A DNA stretch of 64,000 bases from contig NZ_JAKUMM010000001.1 of NCBI RefSeq assembly GCF_022601735.1, positions 62,001 through 126,000 of the forward strand. Reading direction: 5' to 3'. Made by a program: the position numbers and the translations under genes. Below the pieces are notes generated by a model. The model saw nothing but the letters and a program-made list of their open reading frames with translations, did not search any database and was not told the DNA's origin. The DNA comes from Atopomonas sediminilitoris. GTDB lineage: Bacteria > Pseudomonadota > Gammaproteobacteria > Pseudomonadales > Pseudomonadaceae. Below, in pieces: positions 47,670-56,480 of this stretch. The stretch's first letter is position 1, and the number at the start of each line of letters is the position of its first letter.

Positions 47670-49571
47670 ATGCGCCTCGTCCTTCGCTTGCTCTTGCTGG
47701 TGTTGCTACTGGCTGGCACAGCCATCGCGGTTGTCGTGCATTACCTAAAAAATCCGCACGTCCCTGCGTACCAAGCCCCAGAGCAGGTGCTCTACCTGAA
47801 TCAGTGGGACGAGGCGGCTCGCCAGCTGTACTACTACACCCCACAAGGCACCACGCTGAAGGGGCTGCGCTACGACTGGTTAGTCGCCCTAGAGCAACCG
47901 TTTAATCAGAAGCGCTTTATCGCGCCAGAGAACCTTGGCCGCTATGGCCTGCTGTTTGACCCCAAGCAAACCCCATCCGATGCCAATCCGGGCAACTTGC
48001 CGGTGGGCTTGGCGCGTCATCAAGACGCTGACACGGGCCAGTGGTATGTGGATATCACCTGCGCTGCCTGCCATACCGGCGAGCTGCGCTACCAAGGACA
48101 AGCGGTGCGCATTGATGGCGGTGCCGGCATGCATGCCTTGGCCTCCACCGTGCCCACCCTTAAAGGCGGCAGTTTTGGCCAAGCCCTAGGCGCTGCCATG
48201 GCACTGACCTATTACAACCCCAGCAAATTTGATCGCTTTGCCGACAAGGTGCTGGGCATTAACGCGAAACGCGACCGCAAAAAGCTGCGTTTTGAGTTTA
48301 AAGCCGTACTCGATCGCTTTACCGCGACCGCACTCAATGACTGGCGACGTGGCCTGTACCCCACCGAAGAAGGCCCCGGCCGCACCGACGCCTTTGGCCG
48401 GATTGCCAATACCGTGTACGGCGACATGATCGACGAAAAGAACTACCACATCGCCAACGGCCCGGTGAACTACCCGCACCTGTGGGATATCTGGAAATTT
48501 GACTGGGTGCAGTGGAACGGCTCGGCCATGCAACCCATGGCGCGCAATGTCGGCGAGGCTTTAGGGGTTGGCGCCAGCCTGACGCTGTTTAACAACAACG
48601 GTCAGCCGGTGGCGATCAATGAGCGCTATGCCTCTAGCGTGCGCATTCATGACATGTACCGCATTGAAGAAACCCTTAAAACCCTCAAGCCGCCAAGATG
48701 GCCAGAAGAGTTATTCGGCGCCATTAACCTCAAACAAGCCAGCAAAGGTCGCGCCCTGTTTGAAGAGAACTGCGCCTACTGCCACGCCCCTCGTCCGCAG
48801 CCACAAGCCAAGCGTTTGGCCCCAGAGCGCGACCCTGAGTGGAAGCTCAAAGTTATCCCCACACGGATCATCGGCACCGACCCCACCGCCGCTGACAATA
48901 TCGCCGACAACCGTTACGACGTGCGCCGCCTAGGCTGGACGCGCGGCCAGCTAGCCGGACAAGACGTGACCCTCGTCGGTGACGGCACCTTAGCCGATGT
49001 CGATTTAGCCGAGGTGTCTTCCGCCAAAGGCTTGGCCTATTTAACCGCCTATGTGGAAGATCGCGCTTACAAAAACGCTGGCATTCGCGGCGATGAACGC
49101 GCGCGGATGGATGGCTTTGGCCTGAAAATCGGCGTGCGCGAACTGCGCGGTTATAAAGCCAGGCCGTTAGACGGCATTTGGGCGACGCCACCGTTCTTGC
49201 ACAACGGATCGGTGCCCAATCTGTTCCAACTGCTGTCGCCCGTAGCCGAGCGCGAGATCAAGTTCCACATCGGCAACCTAGCCTTCGACCCCAAACACGT
49301 GGGCTTTGAAACCCAAGAATTTCCCGGCAGCTTTTTGCTCGACACCAGCGTTACTGGCAACAGCAACCGCGGTCACGAGTTCCGCGATGGCTGCCGTCAA
49401 GGCGGGGTCATCGGTCGTTACCTCAGCCCTAGCGAACGCTGGGCATTAATTGAGTACTTGAAGGTACTTGGCCACGCCGAGCTTGAACAACAACTCACCC
49501 CCGTGCCGGCTAAACCTTGGACCGAAGGCCCAAGCTGCGATGCACTTATCCCACTGGTAGAGGCCCAGTAA
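47670..49571 (+). CDS. di-heme cytochrome c, RoxA/MauG-like
   Basis: A 633-residue protein anchored by one N-terminal membrane segment (LVLRLLLLVLLLAGTAIAVVV), facing the periplasm. Two c-type heme sites, CAACH (about residue 131) and CAYCH (about residue 368), and the late WATPPFLHNGSVPN resemble di-heme cytochrome c peroxidases and their relatives MauG and the rubber oxygenase RoxA; size and heme spacing suit the RoxA branch. The oxidised substrate is unknown. The catalase-family gene begins two bases after its stop, so the pair is cotranscribed and may cope jointly with peroxide. Confidence 0.82.
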   Translation: MRLVLRLLLLVLLLAGTAIAVVVHYLKNPHVPAYQAPEQVLYLNQWDEAARQLYYYTPQGTTLKGLRYDWLVALEQPFNQKRFIAPENLGRYGLLFDPKQTPSDANPGNLPVGLARHQDADTGQWYVDITCAACHTGELRYQGQAVRIDGGAGMHALASTVPTLKGGSFGQALGAAMALTYYNPSKFDRFADKVLGINAKRDRKKLRFEFKAVLDRFTATALNDWRRGLYPTEEGPGRTDAFGRIANTVYGDMIDEKNYHIANGPVNYPHLWDIWKFDWVQWNGSAMQPMARNVGEALGVGASLTLFNNNGQPVAINERYASSVRIHDMYRIEETLKTLKPPRWPEELFGAINLKQASKGRALFEENCAYCHAPRPQPQAKRLAPERDPEWKLKVIPTRIIGTDPTAADNIADNRYDVRRLGWTRGQLAGQDVTLVGDGTLADVDLAEVSSAKGLAYLTAYVEDRAYKNAGIRGDERARMDGFGLKIGVRELRGYKARPLDGIWATPPFLHNGSVPNLFQLLSPVAEREIKFHIGNLAFDPKHVGFETQEFPGSFLLDTSVTGNSNRGHEFRDGCRQGGVIGRYLSPSERWALIEYLKVLGHAELEQQLTPVPAKPWTEGPSCDALIPLVEAQ

Positions 49572-49573
49572 TC

Positions 49574-50773
49574 ATGCTTAAGCGTTTTTTCGGCAAAATA
49601 CTCGCCTTGTTCGCCAAACTGCTACTGGCTCTTGGGCTCATTGTTCTGGCCGGCTGGGGGATTGCCGAGCTGTATTACAGCATCACGTGGCGCGGCCCGG
49701 TGGCCAGCGTGGAAGAAATCCCACCTGGCGAAGCGGCGATGACGCAAAAAATCATCAGTGATGCGATTTTTATTATCGAGTCACACAAAGACAACACCCG
49801 CATCATGCGTGACGCCCACGCCAAGGCCCACGGCTGCGTGCGTGCCGATGTCACCGTGCGTGAAGACCTACCAGAAACACTGCAGCAAGGAGCGTTCAAG
49901 ACACCCGGCCAGCACTATCCGGCTTGGGTGCGTTTCTCTAACGGCAATGCTTATCCGCAATTTGATAGCGCCCGCGATGCGCGTGGCATGGCGATTAAGC
50001 TGATGAACGTCGAAGGCAAGAAGCTCTTACCCAGCGAAGCCGACGCGCAAACCCAAGACTTGGTGATGTTTAACCAGCCGCTGTTTTTTGTCAGCGATGT
50101 AGCCGAATACCAAAGTAACTTTGCCGCGCAAGCCGAAGGGCAAAAAATCAAAGCCTTCTTCCCCAGTTGGGACCCACGCACATGGCAATTTCGCCACCTG
50201 ATTATTGGCTTAAAAACCCTGTCCCCGCCGCCGGAAAGCCCTTTTACTGCTTCGTACTTTTCCATTGCGCCCTTTAAGTACGGCCCGCACAACATCAAGT
50301 ACCGCACCGTGCCAGACCCCGAGCGCTGCCCCAGCTACACAGCGCCTGAGCAAAACAAAAACCTGCCAAACTTTTTACGCAGCAGCCTGTACCAACAACT
50401 CAGTGTTGATCAGGTGCCCGCGTGCTTTGCCATCCAAGTACAGCGTCAAGATCCGAGCAAGTTCATGCCGCTGGAAGACACCAGCATTGAATGGCTAGAA
50501 AGCGATGCGCCGTTCGAAACCATCGCCCACTTACGCATTGAAGCGCAGGACTTTGATAGCCCCGAGCAAAATCTATTCTGCGACAACCTGTCCTTTACCC
50601 CATGGCATAGCCTGCCGGAGCACCAGCCATTAGGCGGCATCAACCGTCTGCGCCGTGCGGCTTACGAGGCCGTCAGCGCCTATCGCCACGAACGCAATGG
50701 CGCGCCACGTGAGGAGCCCACCGCCGAGACCCAACCCGGCGACGGCGATTTACCCATCACCACGGCGCCCTAA
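49574..50773 (+). CDS. membrane-anchored catalase-family heme protein
   Basis: A 399-residue protein with an N-terminal membrane anchor (FAKLLLALGLIVLAGWGIA) and a catalase-fold domain like the short catalase-related peroxidases. The distal-His region is RDAHAKAHGCVRADV, followed by YPAWVRFSNGNA, ARGMAIKLMNV and TQDLVMFNQPLFF. It could remove peroxide or act as a peroxygenase on a lipid, as catalase-like lipid enzymes do. ATG 49574 is preferred; the frame extends 19 codons into the upstream gene. The tail (PREEPTAETQPGDGD) is disordered. Confidence 0.82.
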   Translation: MLKRFFGKILALFAKLLLALGLIVLAGWGIAELYYSITWRGPVASVEEIPPGEAAMTQKIISDAIFIIESHKDNTRIMRDAHAKAHGCVRADVTVREDLPETLQQGAFKTPGQHYPAWVRFSNGNAYPQFDSARDARGMAIKLMNVEGKKLLPSEADAQTQDLVMFNQPLFFVSDVAEYQSNFAAQAEGQKIKAFFPSWDPRTWQFRHLIIGLKTLSPPPESPFTASYFSIAPFKYGPHNIKYRTVPDPERCPSYTAPEQNKNLPNFLRSSLYQQLSVDQVPACFAIQVQRQDPSKFMPLEDTSIEWLESDAPFETIAHLRIEAQDFDSPEQNLFCDNLSFTPWHSLPEHQPLGGINRLRRAAYEAVSAYRHERNGAPREEPTAETQPGDGDLPITTAP

Positions 50774-50779
50774 AACAAC

Positions 50780-50811
50780 AACGCCCGACTCGGCACAGCC
50801 AGTCGGGCGTT
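50780..50811. terminator. intrinsic terminator after the catalase-like gene
   Basis: An 11-bp perfect stem (AACGCCCGACT and its complement) with a 10-base loop, followed by TTGC. It can serve both converging transcripts. Confidence 0.8.
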
Positions 50812-50832
50812 TTGCTAACCTCCAGCACTCAT

Positions 50833-51273
50833 TCAGTCCTGCAGCACGCGCCGCAACTGTTCCGCCCGTACACGCACATCACGCATCACCCCCGCTCGAC
50901 CCAAGGGCACAAAACGCATCAGCGCTTGCCACAGCAGACGCAGCGTGTCGCCGCGTTCACGGGGAATTTGATGCCAATGCACGTGTGGCACATGCTGATT
51001 CGAGTCTGGACCATCATTGAGCAACACATTGATGCCGTGCACGCCCCAACCTAGTTGCCGCTGGGCATGCTGCACTTTTTGCGTGACGCGAAACAGCGCC
51101 TCGCGGACCTGATCCGGAGCCTGTGCCAAAAACGGGTAGTGAGCACGACTGATAACCAACACATGACCCGGGCGTAAGGGGTAAATATCCATCAGCGCGA
51201 TACAGTGCTCGTCGGCATACACCTGCTCAGCCGGCAACTCACCGGCTGCAATGGCGCAGAACACGCAACTCAT
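50833..51273 (-). CDS. HIT-family nucleotide hydrolase
   Basis: A 146-residue histidine-triad protein; the catalytic HxHxH-type motif is HVPHVHWHQIP near residue 94. Family members hydrolyse dinucleoside polyphosphates or nucleoside phosphoramidates. The N-terminus (CVFCAIAAGELPAEQVYADE) has the CxxC-like pair seen in many HIT proteins. ATG overlaps the stop of the DUF4892 gene by 4 bases. Confidence 0.9.
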   Translation of the reverse strand: MSCVFCAIAAGELPAEQVYADEHCIALMDIYPLRPGHVLVISRAHYPFLAQAPDQVREALFRVTQKVQHAQRQLGWGVHGINVLLNDGPDSNQHVPHVHWHQIPRERGDTLRLLWQALMRFVPLGRAGVMRDVRVRAEQLRRVLQD

Positions 51274-52067
51274 CGATCAACCCGCTGTAAAGTCAGCACG
51301 TCCGCCGCTTGAGGATCAAGGCTGACTCTGCTGCTCGGCACACCGGCGGCTAACAACGCCTCGTGCCAAGCGGCGGCACTGGGGCCCGACAAGGCCAAAC
51401 GCAAGACAAAGTCCCGCCGCAGCACTTGTTGCAAAGCATTCAGCCAAGGCTGTTCAGGCTTAGCAGGCCAATCGGGCAGACTGACTTGATCTTCTTCATT
51501 GAGCTGCAACAGCAAAGTGCCGGATTCAGGCGCTTGCACATCCAGCGATTGCGCAGGAAAAAACTCATCCATATGCAGATAAACACGGCGGTTACCGCGC
51601 GTAATGCCGTACAACACCACCACACGCTCGCGATCATCCAACTTGCCACGCAGCACGGCCATCATCTGACCATCGTCGGGCCCATACAGTTTGGCGTTAT
51701 CCAGCACGCTGTTGGCGATCAAGTTGCTCGAGCCGCAGCGCCGGCCACGACAGGCATACAGCAAGCTGTAGCCCTGCGCACGCCATTGCTGCTTCGCCTG
51801 CAAAAACGCTTCTTTGGCGCTGTGCTCGCTCGGTATTTGCCAACTGATGCGCTGCAACCGCCCAACCCGCTGCACCACGCGGTCCGCGCGCAGTTGGCCA
51901 CTGATGCGCTGCGGTGCACTCAAGTACAAGGTGTAATCGACTTCTTGCGGCGCTTGTGCGGCTCGCACTACGGCCCGCGGGAACGGTTCAAACCCTGCCA
52001 CACTGGGTTCTTGTGCGGCCAATGGCAGCGCCAACAGGGCGACGACTAGACCAACAATTGCGCGCAT
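51270..52067 (-). CDS. DUF4892 secreted protein
   Basis: A 265-residue exported protein: signal peptide to about LAA-QEP, then a domain containing YSLLYACRGRRCGSSNLIAN and a C-terminal OmpA-like half (ALSGPSAAAWHEALLAAGVP). CRGRRCGSSN is the mark of DUF4892, whose members sit in the Pseudomonas periplasm or outer membrane; no function is known. It is translationally coupled to the HIT gene. Confidence 0.8.
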   Translation of the reverse strand: MRAIVGLVVALLALPLAAQEPSVAGFEPFPRAVVRAAQAPQEVDYTLYLSAPQRISGQLRADRVVQRVGRLQRISWQIPSEHSAKEAFLQAKQQWRAQGYSLLYACRGRRCGSSNLIANSVLDNAKLYGPDDGQMMAVLRGKLDDRERVVVLYGITRGNRRVYLHMDEFFPAQSLDVQAPESGTLLLQLNEEDQVSLPDWPAKPEQPWLNALQQVLRRDFVLRLALSGPSAAAWHEALLAAGVPSSRVSLDPQAADVLTLQRVDR

Positions 52068-52117
52068 GCGCTCTCCTTTGCGTATTTGATTGTGTTTACC
52101 CGCGCGGACAAGGCGCG

Positions 52118-52780
52118 TTAACGCGTCAGCATGCTTTGTGCGGTTTGCACCAACTTGTCACTCTCTTTGGCGCGCTCAGGCACGGCTAAGCCACGCTGCA
52201 CCGCAGGGCGTTCAGCAAGGCGCGCCATCCAGTCTTGCAAGGCACTTAAGCCCTCGACGCTAACGCCCGACCAGTCATGGACCCTTACCCAAGGATAGGT
52301 GGCAATATCCGCGATGCTGTAATCGCCGGCCAAATAGGGCTGTTGTTGCAACTGGCTTTCTAGCACCTCATATAGACGGCGCGTTTCGTTCTGATAGCGA
52401 TCGATGGCGGCTGGGATTTTTTGCTCGAAGTAGCGAAAAAACACATTGGCTTGGCCCTGCATAGGCCCAACGCCGCCCATTTGAAACATCAGCCACTGCA
52501 ACACTTGCATGCGCCCACGCACATCGCTTGGCATCAGCTGGCCGGTTTTTTCTGCCAGATAGATCAAAATAGCGCCCGACTCGAAAACGGTTAAGTCATC
52601 GGCAGCGCGATCAATAATCGCGGGAATGCGCCCATTAGGATTGATTTTGAGATAGCTGGGCGCTTTTTGTTCTTTCTGACTGAAGTCCAGCGCATGCACG
52701 CGGTACTCGAGCCCTAGCTCTTCCAAGGCAATCGATACTTTGTGACCGTTGGGCGTGGCAGCGGTGTACAACTCAATCAT
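52118..52780 (-). CDS. glutathione S-transferase, YfcG (Nu-class) type
   Basis: A 220-residue GST. Residues 1-80 are the thioredoxin-like domain, opening [16 protein letters not shown], the Thr-Pro-Asn pattern of YfcG/Ure2-like Nu-class enzymes that reduce disulfides with glutathione rather than activate it through Tyr or Ser. The C-terminal helical domain has [15 protein letters not shown]. It stands alone between the DUF4892 gene and the hydrolase pair. Substrate unknown. Confidence 0.88.
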   Translation of the reverse strand: MIELYTAATPNGHKVSIALEELGLEYRVHALDFSQKEQKAPSYLKINPNGRIPAIIDRAADDLTVFESGAILIYLAEKTGQLMPSDVRGRMQVLQWLMFQMGGVGPMQGQANVFFRYFEQKIPAAIDRYQNETRRLYEVLESQLQQQPYLAGDYSIADIATYPWVRVHDWSGVSVEGLSALQDWMARLAERPAVQRGLAVPERAKESDKLVQTAQSMLTR

Positions 52781-52836
52781 ACAAACCTCGTCTGGACAGA
52801 ACGTTCAGCCCAGACTCACCCGCTGCCCTAAGCAAG

Positions 52837-53715
52837 TCAAGGCGCAGGCAGCTCGGCTAAGAACCCCAACAGATGTTGCACCACCAAGATGCCGCCCTCT
52901 TCACTGTCTAAATGCAAGTGATGGCCACCGGGCAGATGACGCATGTGAATCGCCGTTTCCGCCTCAAGACTGGCCAGCTGCGTTTTCATCGGTGTCAGCA
53001 ACATGCCCTGCTCAGCCAGCAGCAATAGGGTCGGCGCTTGCAGGCGACGCACAAAAGCCATGGCATGGTCACGGGTTAAACGCAGTGGCGACGGCAGCGT
53101 CAGCCGCGCATCGCTGCGCCACGTGTAGCCGCCCTCAACGGCCATCAAGCCACGTTCACAAAGCAACTGCGCGGCCAGCTCGGTGATCGCGCCAACCCCT
53201 TTCATGCGCGCTTTTACCGCTTGTTCAACGGCGCTGTACACCGGCTTACTTTTGCCGGCTAAGGCTTCTTGCGCCCGTAAAAAGTCCGCCAACTTATCCG
53301 GCGCTTCGCAGGCCTCGGCAGTAAACGGCAGCAAGCCATCAATCAACAGCACACGCTTAACGCGCTCAGGCAAGCTGGCACTGAGCAGCACGCTGATAAT
53401 GCCGCCCATGGAGTGGCCCAGCAGATCAAACTGGCCAAAACCTAGGCGGTCGGCGGCCAGCAACACATCGCTGACGTAATCCCACAGCCAGTAACCACAA
53501 CCGGCCGGACGATGTTGCGAATAGCCATGCCCGGGCAAATCCAACGCCACCACGTAATGCCCTGCTGCGGCTAAGCGCGGGGCGACATGAGTGAAGCTGG
53601 CCGCGTTATCAAGCCAGCCGTGCAGCAATAACATCGGCGGATTAGTCGGCTCGCCCCATGCCAGCGCGGCAAGCTGGATATGACCCAGGTCTAGCTGTAG
53701 CGATTTAGCTTGCAT
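52837..53715 (-). CDS. alpha/beta hydrolase (second of a pair)
   Basis: A 292-residue alpha/beta-fold hydrolase with LLLHGWLDNAASF for the oxyanion hole, nucleophile elbow GHSMGG, Asp near LLIDGLLPF, and the catalytic His in GGHHLHLD. It overlaps the upstream hydrolase gene by 11 bases. An esterase or lipase-like role is plausible given the neighbouring acyl-CoA synthetase and a PsrA-type operator before the pair. It resembles PA1622-type hydrolases. Confidence 0.87.
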   Translation of the reverse strand: MQAKSLQLDLGHIQLAALAWGEPTNPPMLLLHGWLDNAASFTHVAPRLAAAGHYVVALDLPGHGYSQHRPAGCGYWLWDYVSDVLLAADRLGFGQFDLLGHSMGGIISVLLSASLPERVKRVLLIDGLLPFTAEACEAPDKLADFLRAQEALAGKSKPVYSAVEQAVKARMKGVGAITELAAQLLCERGLMAVEGGYTWRSDARLTLPSPLRLTRDHAMAFVRRLQAPTLLLLAEQGMLLTPMKTQLASLEAETAIHMRHLPGGHHLHLDSEEGGILVVQHLLGFLAELPAP

Positions 53716-54517
53716 GAATCGTGTCGTCCTTGTGCGAGGCGTGCTGTGCGATCACGCCGAGCACTAAATCGGCGGTTAAGTCGGGCTGCTCCAAGGGGAA
53801 CATGTGGCCACCGGGCATACTGCGGATACGCCCTTGGGGGATTTTTTTCACTTCTCGCAGGTGATGCGACATGACCACGCGACTATTGCGCCCACGCACC
53901 ACAGTGACGGGCACGTCGAGCTGGCGCAGCGGCGCCGGATGGTTATGCGGCACGGTACGAAAAATAGAAATCTCCGTGTTTGGGCAAAAACTCAAGCGCA
54001 GCCCTTGTTGGTCAGGCTGCAAGCCGTGTTGGACATAGTCATCCAAACACTCACGATCAAAATGGCGGAATAAGGTTTTGTCGGCAAAGTATTCGCGCGC
54101 GTTAGCCGCATCAGCAAACACCGCTTTACGGCCGACGGTACGCCCGGCTGGGGTGATGTGATCGATAAAGCCAAAGCGCTTCGCGGCGCGGATCACCCAA
54201 TGGTCCAAGGCGCTCAGCACCGGCGAGTCGAGCATGATCACCCCACGGTAGCGCTCCGGCGCGCGCAGCGCAGCATGCAAATGCAGTACGCCGCCCAAAG
54301 AATGCCCCACGCCCCAGACGGGCTGCGACAGCTCGCTCAGGTGATGGAGCAGTTCATCCACCAAGCAGGTCCAGTTATCGCTCACCGGAAAGCGTTGGTC
54401 ATGCCCGTGCATCGGTAAGCAATGCACATCGTGCGCCGCCGACAATGTGCGCAGCAGCTTGTTGTAGCTCGCACTGGGGAAGCCATTAGCATGGGCAAAA
54501 AAGATGGACTCACGCAT
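53705..54517 (-). CDS. alpha/beta hydrolase (first of a pair)
   Basis: A 270-residue alpha/beta hydrolase opening IFFAHANGFPSASY, an HxNG-type oxyanion region, with nucleophile elbow GVGHSLGGV and a late His in MPGGHMFPLEQP. Substrate unknown. The ATG is 14 bases from a consensus PsrA operator, so expression probably follows fatty-acid status. It resembles PA1621-type hydrolases. Confidence 0.87.
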   Translation of the reverse strand: MRESIFFAHANGFPSASYNKLLRTLSAAHDVHCLPMHGHDQRFPVSDNWTCLVDELLHHLSELSQPVWGVGHSLGGVLHLHAALRAPERYRGVIMLDSPVLSALDHWVIRAAKRFGFIDHITPAGRTVGRKAVFADAANAREYFADKTLFRHFDRECLDDYVQHGLQPDQQGLRLSFCPNTEISIFRTVPHNHPAPLRQLDVPVTVVRGRNSRVVMSHHLREVKKIPQGRIRSMPGGHMFPLEQPDLTADLVLGVIAQHASHKDDTIHAS

Positions 54518-54633
54518 ACGCCACCAAAATCAAACAATCGTTTGGATTTGATAGCGCATGTACGCCTTGATCACAATCAAACCTTCGATCAATACGACAA
54601 ACAAGCCGGAGTATTGACCAATACGCCACCAAA
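54516..54633. repeat. 13-bp direct repeats bounding the hydrolase promoter region
   Basis: ATACGCCACCAAA occurs at 54516-54528 and again, identical, at 54621-54633. The first copy overlaps the hydrolase start codon and the second abuts the acyl-CoA synthetase stop, so together they bracket the whole intergenic region. The enclosed stretch also has an inverted repeat TCAATAC/GTATTGA (54589-54617). Confidence 0.7.
54531..54544. promoter_or_regulatory. PsrA-type operator before the hydrolase pair
   Basis: CAAAC-AATC-GTTTG fits the PsrA consensus exactly, 14 bases upstream of the first hydrolase's ATG. Confidence 0.65.
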
Positions 54634-56310
54634 CTAGGCAAACCCGTGCCACTGCACCTTGTTCGCCTGCGTCGACCAGCGCTCAAAGTGTTCGCGGTAG
54701 GTGTCTTCCACGACATTGCGTTTAATTTTGAGGGTTGGCGTGAGAAAACCGTTCTCTACCGCCCACACATCACTCACCACCACCAAGCTGTGAAGTTGTT
54801 CGTGCTTATCTAGCTGACTATTGGTGTGCGCCAACAACTGCTCAAGGCTCTGCCCTAGGGCTTTGCGGCCATCGCTAGAGTTAGCTTGCTCGCGCGCCAT
54901 CTCAGACAACACACACAGACCCAAGGCCTGCGGCAGATTATCGCCAGCCACACACACTTGCTCTAAGCGCTCATGCGCGGCCAGTCTATTTTCGATCGGC
55001 GCTGGGGCCACGTATTTGCCTTTGCTGGTTTTAAAGATGTCTTTAATCCGACCGGTCAGACGCAGATAGCCATCGCCGCTTTGTTCGCCCTTATCGCCGG
55101 TACGCAAGAACCCATCCGCCGTGAGCACCTCCGCCGTACGCTCTGGGTCTTTAAAGTAGCCGAGCATGGTGGCGCCACTTTTAACCTGCACCTCACCCTG
55201 ATCGCTTAACCGTACCGTTACGCCTGGGTTATTCGGCCCAATCCAGCCTTGACGCGGCGCATCAGGGCGGCCGATATGTGAATAGCCACAGTTTTCCGTC
55301 ATGCCGTAGGCTTCAATCACATCCAGCCCCAGCAAGGCATACCAACGCTGCACCGCATCCGGCAAGGGTGCCGCGCCCGAAACCGCGTAACGCACGTGAT
55401 TCAGCCCCAATCCCGCCAGCACCTTGCGGCCCATGCGCGCGCCCAGCAACGACAGTTTGAGTAAAAGATTCAGCGCCTTGGGTGAGACACGCTCATAGAC
55501 GCCCATCTGAAACTTGCTCCAGATGCGTGGCACGGCAAAAAACACCGTGGGTTTAGCCCGCTGCAAATCGGCCATGAAGGTGTCGAGACTTTCGGCAAAA
55601 AACACCTGCTGCCCCGAATACAGCGATGCCAGCTCGACAAACACGCGCTCAGCCACGTGCGACAGCGGCAGATATGACAGCACCCGATCATTGCGATTAA
55701 CGTCAAACAAGGACACGGCCTGACTGCCGGTAAAGGCAAAATTGGCAAAGTTATGCATCACGCCTTTCGGCACGCCGGTCGTCCCAGAGGTGTAAATGAT
55801 GGTGGCCAAGTCTTCGGCCTGCCCTTGCCATGCACCGCTTAGCGGGGCATGGGCCAAAGCATCTTGCCAAGTGCGATCAAAGGCACCTTCTGGCGCTAGC
55901 GGCATAGCCAGCGTGATGACGCCCTCCGGCACGCCCGGCGCCATACTGGGCCAAGCATCGAGCTTACCAATGATGGCCACCTGCGCCTCGGCATGCTCTA
56001 GCACCTGCCGGACCGACTCTGCGGTTAGATTGGGATACAGTGGCACCGAGACATGCCCCGCCATCCAAATCGCCAAATCGCTGATCAGCCAGTGCGCGCA
56101 ATTCTTCGAGATAATCGCGATACGGCTGCCGGCAGGTAACTGCAGGCTTTGCAACCAAGCCGCCACGCGCCTGACTTGATCATCCACCTCAGTGAAACTT
56201 AAGCGCTCAAGTCGTCCACCCGGATAAGGCTGGGTGAGGTAGGTCTGCTGCGGCTGCTCCGCCAAACGTTGGGCAAAGGCAGTAAGCGGCAATACGTGCT
56301 GATCGGGCAT
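54634..56310 (-). CDS. long-chain acyl-CoA synthetase / AMP-binding protein
   Basis: A 558-residue adenylate-forming enzyme. A3-type motif IIYTSGTTGVPKGVMHN binds ATP, AYGMTENCGYSH is the A5 motif, LRTGDKGEQSGDGYLRLTGR the A7-A8 region and SKGKYVAPAPIE the C-terminal region with the catalytic Lys. It would activate a fatty acid to its CoA ester. It resembles PA1617. A promoter with a strong dyad at the start site lies upstream. Chain length cannot be read from the sequence. Confidence 0.9.
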   Translation of the reverse strand: MPDQHVLPLTAFAQRLAEQPQQTYLTQPYPGGRLERLSFTEVDDQVRRVAAWLQSLQLPAGSRIAIISKNCAHWLISDLAIWMAGHVSVPLYPNLTAESVRQVLEHAEAQVAIIGKLDAWPSMAPGVPEGVITLAMPLAPEGAFDRTWQDALAHAPLSGAWQGQAEDLATIIYTSGTTGVPKGVMHNFANFAFTGSQAVSLFDVNRNDRVLSYLPLSHVAERVFVELASLYSGQQVFFAESLDTFMADLQRAKPTVFFAVPRIWSKFQMGVYERVSPKALNLLLKLSLLGARMGRKVLAGLGLNHVRYAVSGAAPLPDAVQRWYALLGLDVIEAYGMTENCGYSHIGRPDAPRQGWIGPNNPGVTVRLSDQGEVQVKSGATMLGYFKDPERTAEVLTADGFLRTGDKGEQSGDGYLRLTGRIKDIFKTSKGKYVAPAPIENRLAAHERLEQVCVAGDNLPQALGLCVLSEMAREQANSSDGRKALGQSLEQLLAHTNSQLDKHEQLHSLVVVSDVWAVENGFLTPTLKIKRNVVEDTYREHFERWSTQANKVQWHGFA

Positions 56311-56336
56311 GGCTGGCTCCGTGTTTTTTATTGTCT

Positions 56337-56356
56337 AACCAAGCAAGTGCTTGGTT
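56337..56356. promoter_or_regulatory. 20-bp operator-like dyad of the acyl-CoA synthetase gene
   Basis: AACCAAGCA and TGCTTGGTT, exact 9-base arms with a 2-base centre, just downstream of the -10 and 27 bases before the start codon. The size and symmetry suit a TetR-family repressor other than PsrA. Confidence 0.6.
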
Positions 56357-56357
56357 G

Positions 56358-56386
56358 ACTATTCCACGAGGCTTTCTGGCTGGCAA
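56358..56386 (-). promoter_or_regulatory. promoter of the acyl-CoA synthetase gene
   Basis: Minus-strand TTGCCA (56381-56386) and AATAGT (56358-56363) with a 17-base spacer, directly upstream of the 20-bp dyad. Confidence 0.5.
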
Positions 56387-56480
56387 CCCTAGGTCATCGC
56401 AGGATTAACCAGCGCCGCGGCTAACTCTTTGATTACACAAAGAGATCAGCGCAATAACTTTTTATGACGGCAGACTGGCG

